Part shown: one piece after another, positions 60,820-64,000 of the stretch
Layout: each line of letters opens with the position of its first letter
Numbering within the stretch: position 1 is the first letter of the stretch
Origin: Runella limosa DSM 17973
GTDB taxonomy: Bacteria > Bacteroidota > Bacteroidia > Cytophagales > Spirosomataceae
Length of the DNA stretch: 64,000 nt
Assembly: GCF_000482465.1 (NCBI RefSeq)
Contig: NZ_KI519429.1
Coordinates: 62,001-126,000 of the forward strand
Direction of reading: 5' to 3'
Notes under the pieces: model-generated
What the model was told of the DNA's origin: nothing
Database searches by the model: none
The model's input: the letters and a program-made list of their open reading frames with translations, nothing else
Made by a program: the position numbers and the translations under genes

Positions 60820-61620
60820 ATGAAAAAGCTATTCTTCGGGCTTTTGTTTATCGCAGCGGCACTTCAATCTTGCAAAACTGACCCAGATCCCAACGAAAAA
60901 AATACCCTTACGCTCTCTTTTTTGAACAAAGTAGGCACGCAAGACGTGGTGTTGGGCCAAGAGTCGTACCAAAATGCTGTGGGCGAAACCTACGGAGTGA
61001 CTACGTACAATTACTATATCAGCAATATTTCGCTCAAAAAATCAGACGGTACGACCTACACGGTTCCGCAAGATTCGAGTTATTTTCTTGTCAAAGAGTC
61101 TAACCCCGCCTCCAAAAAAGTAACCCTGCGAGGCGTTCCAGCGGGTAGCTACACCGAACTTAGTTTTATGATTGGGGTCGATAGCCTTCGCAATACGATG
61201 AACATCAGCCGCCGTACTGGCGTGCTTGACCCAGGCGATGCCACCCACGACGGTGACGGGATGTACTGGTCGTGGAACTCGGGCTACATTTTCTTAAAGG
61301 TAGAAGGCACTTCGCCGCAAGTGGCCGCCGATGCCGCAGGAAACCGCAAGTTCCGCTACCACATTGGAGGGTTTGGGGGATATAATGCCAAAACCTTCAA
61401 CAATCTTCGCACGGTTAAATTACCTTTGGGAAGCATTGCCGCCACCGTTGGCCCCGAACAACAGCCTGTGATTGAGGTCGTAAGCGATATTTCTAAGATT
61501 TTTAACGGGACTCAAAAAGTAAGCCTTGCTCAATACCCAACGGTGATGTTTGCCGATTATTCGAGTACGATTGCCAACAACTACGCCGCGATGTTTAGCA
61601 TTGGAGGAGTTAAAGATTAA
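60820..61620 (+). CDS. MbnP-like copper-binding lipoprotein
   Basis: A protein of 266 residues from ATG 60820 with lipobox ALQSCKTD. The MbnP pattern is clear: TYNYYISNISLKKSDG, then GMYWSWNSGYIFLKVEG, whose Trp residues correspond to the site that MbnH oxidises to kynurenine in the characterised pair. Such modified MbnP binds Cu(I) in the periplasm. The next gene, 6 bp on, encodes the matching di-heme enzyme. The long in-frame upstream extension is rejected for lack of a signal. Confidence 0.88.
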   Translation: MKKLFFGLLFIAAALQSCKTDPDPNEKNTLTLSFLNKVGTQDVVLGQESYQNAVGETYGVTTYNYYISNISLKKSDGTTYTVPQDSSYFLVKESNPASKKVTLRGVPAGSYTELSFMIGVDSLRNTMNISRRTGVLDPGDATHDGDGMYWSWNSGYIFLKVEGTSPQVAADAAGNRKFRYHIGGFGGYNAKTFNNLRTVKLPLGSIAATVGPEQQPVIEVVSDISKIFNGTQKVSLAQYPTVMFADYSSTIANNYAAMFSIGGVKD

Positions 61621-61626
61621 GTAAGT

Positions 61627-62703
61627 ATGAATAGGTCGTTTCTTGTTATCGGTTCTATGGCTTTGTTTGGATGGGCTGCGTGTAGCAAATCTACCCCACC
61701 GCCTGACCCTACCACGCCTACCGCCGAAACGCTAGAAATGCCCCAACCGAGTTATTTCCCTTCGGTGGTGTACGACCTCAAGTCCAACCCGCTGACGTAC
61801 GACGGATTTCAACTGGGTCGCTCGCTGTTTTACGACGGACTTTTGTCAAGAAACGGGACGATTGCCTGCGGAACGTGCCACCAGCAGGCCGTTGCTTTTA
61901 CCCATCACGGGCACGATTTAAGCCACGGGATTGACGATAAAATTGGCATGAGAAATGCCCCACCCATTCAAAACATGGCGTGGTCGAAGGAATTTTTTTG
62001 GGATGGAGGCGTGCATCAGTTGGATTTGTTTCCGATTGCGCCCATTGAAAATCCCGTTGAAATGGACGAAAAATTACCCAACGTCCTCCAGAAACTTCGC
62101 GATAGTAAAAATCCCAATTACCCAGAGTTATTTAAAAAAGCCTTTGGCACAACCGACATCACCACCGAGCGATTTACCAAGGCCTTGTCGCAGTTTATGG
62201 TGTTTTTGGTGTCCAACAACTCCCGCTACGACCTTTACTTACGCGGTACTACCAACGCCCTCACGGCGACCGAAAAAGAAGGATTGGCATTATTTAAACA
62301 AAAATGCGCTACCTGCCACGCGGGTGAGTTGTTTACCGACCAATCGTTTCGCAACAATGGCCTCGACAACAGTCGCAGCAGCGATCAAGGGCGGTTCCTC
62401 ATCACTCAAAATACCGACGACCTCTTTAAATTTAAAGTTCCTAGCCTACGCAATGTCGGCTACACCTCCCCTTACATGCACGACGGCCGTTTTAGCACCC
62501 TCGAACAAGTGCTAAACCACTACTCCACCAACGTCCAAAAAACCGCTACCTTAGACCCAGCACTGCAAACCAACGGCCAACTCGGCATTGCGATGACCGA
62601 CGACGAAAAGGCCAAAATCATTGCCTTCTTAAAAACACTCTCCGACGAACAATTTGTAAAAGACTACCGCTTTGCCGACCCTGGCTTTGGGAAGGCGTTT
62701 TAG
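61627..62703 (+). CDS. Di-heme peroxidase-like enzyme (MbnH/cytochrome c peroxidase family)
   Basis: A protein of 358 residues, probably a lipoprotein (WAACSKST). Two heme-binding motifs, CGTCH (about residues 79-83) and CATCH (about 228-232), identify a di-heme cytochrome c peroxidase-type enzyme; the MbnH branch modifies a Trp of MbnP. It follows the MbnP gene by 6 bp. No methanobactin precursor was found nearby, as is common outside methanotrophs. Confidence 0.9.
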   Translation: MNRSFLVIGSMALFGWAACSKSTPPPDPTTPTAETLEMPQPSYFPSVVYDLKSNPLTYDGFQLGRSLFYDGLLSRNGTIACGTCHQQAVAFTHHGHDLSHGIDDKIGMRNAPPIQNMAWSKEFFWDGGVHQLDLFPIAPIENPVEMDEKLPNVLQKLRDSKNPNYPELFKKAFGTTDITTERFTKALSQFMVFLVSNNSRYDLYLRGTTNALTATEKEGLALFKQKCATCHAGELFTDQSFRNNGLDNSRSSDQGRFLITQNTDDLFKFKVPSLRNVGYTSPYMHDGRFSTLEQVLNHYSTNVQKTATLDPALQTNGQLGIAMTDDEKAKIIAFLKTLSDEQFVKDYRFADPGFGKAF

Positions 62704-62756
62704 TAGGATGATAATTGAATAATCTTAGGAAGTTTAATCAACAAAAACATCAAACT

Positions 62757-62957
62757 ATGGAAAACAGAACAATGGGAGTCTTCTTTTTTATGATTATCGG
62801 AATCATATCTGGGAGAGCTTTAATAAAGAAATTTGACCCTGATATTTTCAAATTTCATGAGCCATTAACTTCCCTCATTTATGTTATTTACATTCTTGGA
62901 TTCTTAGCCTCTATTTTGGGTTTACTAATGATCTACAAAAATCGAAATCAAAAATAA
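62757..62957 (+). CDS. Small two-span membrane protein, unknown
   Basis: A protein of 66 residues from ATG 62757 (MENRTMGVFFFMIIGIISGR); the in-frame TTG upstream adds 14 poorly placed residues. Two hydrophobic helices (about 6-24 and 36-60) and a basic tail. No family recognised. It lies between the MbnH and PepSY genes and may belong to the same functional group. Confidence 0.6.
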   Translation: MENRTMGVFFFMIIGIISGRALIKKFDPDIFKFHEPLTSLIYVIYILGFLASILGLLMIYKNRNQK

Positions 62958-63096
62958 TCACAAGAGTTATCTACTGAGACGCAAGACTATCTTACAGGCT
63001 ATCCTCAAAAAAGTAATCGAAAGCCATCAAATTGAATTTGTATGCGGTATATGGGCACCGACGTCACGATGAACGATTTGTTTGAGTAAAAAATGT

Positions 63097-64000
63097 ATGA
63101 CAAACATCTTCATGAAAAAACTAAGCCGCTTTCTCTTTCGCATCCACAGTTGGTTTGGACTGGCGACAGGGGTATTTTTACTCTTACTGGGGCTGAGTGG
63201 GTCTATTTTGATGTTTATGGAGGAATTGGATCCGATTATCTATCGCAACTCCCTCCGTGTAAAACCCACTGGGCAACCGCTCCCCATCGACAGTATTTAT
63301 CGTATTATCACGGCCGAATACCCGCAACTTGATGGAATCGCTTGGCTTAACTCCGAAGCTACGCCCGAAGAGTCGTATCATTTTCGGTTATACATGAACG
63401 ATACTCGCCTCATTTCGTACGATTTGGGGGCGATAAACATCAACCAATACACGGGTACAATTTTGCGTAAAGGCCGCAGTGACGACCTCGAAGTGGGCTG
63501 GATTGAATGGATTTTTCAATTCCATTTTTCGTTCCACCTCGGAATGCCTGGCGCCGCCCTGGCGGCTATTTTTGGCCTCACGATGCTGATTTCTATCCTA
63601 ACGGGAGTGGTGGTGTATCGAAAATTTATTTGGAAAGTGCTGACGTTTAGGGTGAAAGTCAACCGCAAAAACTGGCGCACGGTCTCGTCTGACTTGCACC
63701 GCATCATCGGCGTATGGTCGTTGGCACTCAACGTCATCATCTTTTTTACGGGCTTTTGGATGAATCTTTTTGCCTTTGAAAAGAAAACGTGGGACAACGA
63801 AGTAATTCCCACTCCTACCAATACCCTTGCGAAAGTTTCACTTCAAAACCTGTACCAACAAGCCCTTCAAAAAGCACCCAATTTTACGCCCAACTACGTC
63901 TATTTACCCACGCAACCACATCGTAAGTTTAACGTCAGGGGGTATTACAACGACGAAAACCGCTTGTTTTCTAGCCGAAATGCTATTCTTTTTGATGCCT
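63097..64000 (+). CDS. PepSY-associated membrane protein (partial, runs off the window)
   Basis: The frame starts at ATG 63097 or, more likely, ATG 63112 (MKKLSRFLFRIHSWFGL) and is still open at 64000. It has the PepSY-associated TM pattern: RIHSWFGLATGVFLLLLGLSG, then FQFHFSFHLGMPG and DLHRIIGVWSLALN, conserved His-bearing helices of ferric or cupric reductase-like inner-membrane proteins linked to metal uptake. Frequently found with TonB receptors or MbnP/MbnH clusters. Confidence 0.85.
   Translation, partial: MTNIFMKKLSRFLFRIHSWFGLATGVFLLLLGLSGSILMFMEELDPIIYRNSLRVKPTGQPLPIDSIYRIITAEYPQLDGIAWLNSEATPEESYHFRLYMNDTRLISYDLGAININQYTGTILRKGRSDDLEVGWIEWIFQFHFSFHLGMPGAALAAIFGLTMLISILTGVVVYRKFIWKVLTFRVKVNRKNWRTVSSDLHRIIGVWSLALNVIIFFTGFWMNLFAFEKKTWDNEVIPTPTNTLAKVSLQNLYQQALQKAPNFTPNYVYLPTQPHRKFNVRGYYNDENRLFSSRNAILFDA

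Noticed and set aside
62958-63096. Possible remnant of a coding sequence (LLRRKTILQAILKKVIESHQ in one frame)
   Set aside because: The short stretch faintly recalls the end of an MscS-like channel, but it has no start, changes frame and is too short to support a pseudogene call.

Overview
The window reads as chromosomal DNA of a Bacteroidota bacterium of the order Cytophagales, most like the Runella/Spirosomataceae group; the genus cannot be fixed by reading alone. Grounds are the family content (TonB-dependent receptors with carboxypeptidase-like N-termini, DUF5916, DUF4270, DUF6702, DUF4230, BT_3928-type DoxX fusion, long NusB, LytS/LytTR pair, SSS transporter), weak Shine-Dalgarno signals, and repeated TAnnTTTG elements upstream of starts, the Bacteroidota -7 promoter signature. 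No tRNA, rRNA, CRISPR array, prophage or recognisable insertion sequence was seen.

Layout. 1-10.8 kb: an outer-membrane DUF5916 protein, an acidic unknown protein, a CoA-transferase, an SMP-30 lactonase and sulfatase pair, a ZIP transporter, a cold-shock protein and a secreted alpha/beta hydrolase. 10.9-14.7 kb: a YfiT/DinB protein and two overlapping P-loop ATPase genes preceded by 27-bp palindromic tandem repeats. 14.7-18.5 kb: a probable copper/heavy-metal operon (HYC/CC-type cysteine protein, HMA-AraC fusion regulator, TonB receptor, secreted HMA protein). 18.7-23 kb: rpmI-rplT, then dxr, a Uma2 nuclease, rseP and DUF6702. 23-33.5 kb: an enolase-superfamily enzyme, a TetR unit with two matching operators, glmS, a short glycogen-synthase-like gene with DUF4270, DUF6786-like, DinB and DUF2306 genes. 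33.6-39.1 kb: LytS/LytTR two-component pair, a large secreted zinc protease and two coupled NlpE-like proteins. 39.5-51.5 kb: a TonB-type receptor, a hydroxyacid dehydrogenase, holA, DUF4230, DoxX, folP/DUF1599/BT_3928, aroK and two GT-C-like membrane proteins. 51.5-55.2 kb: nusB-YtxH-DUF1573-yajC-YbbR-coaE. 55.3-64 kb: SSS transporter, miaA, a PolX/PHP protein, and an MbnP-MbnH-PepSY group cut by the window end.

Two themes run across the window. First, copper or metal handling recurs: ZIP, the HMA/AraC/TonB operon, NlpE-like proteins and the MbnP/MbnH pair. Second, the intergenic DNA carries several families of short palindromes. The most striking has stems that differ in sequence from copy to copy while the four-base loop stays CTCA or CTTA (TGAG or TAAG on the other strand). 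Others are two-hairpin tandem units after miaA, GTCGAATG-type repeats, a foldback element near 2.7 kb, and a CGCAAAG-type repeat that now supplies part of a signal peptide. The best candidates for undescribed biology are the loop-constant hairpin family and the repeat-led ATPase pair.
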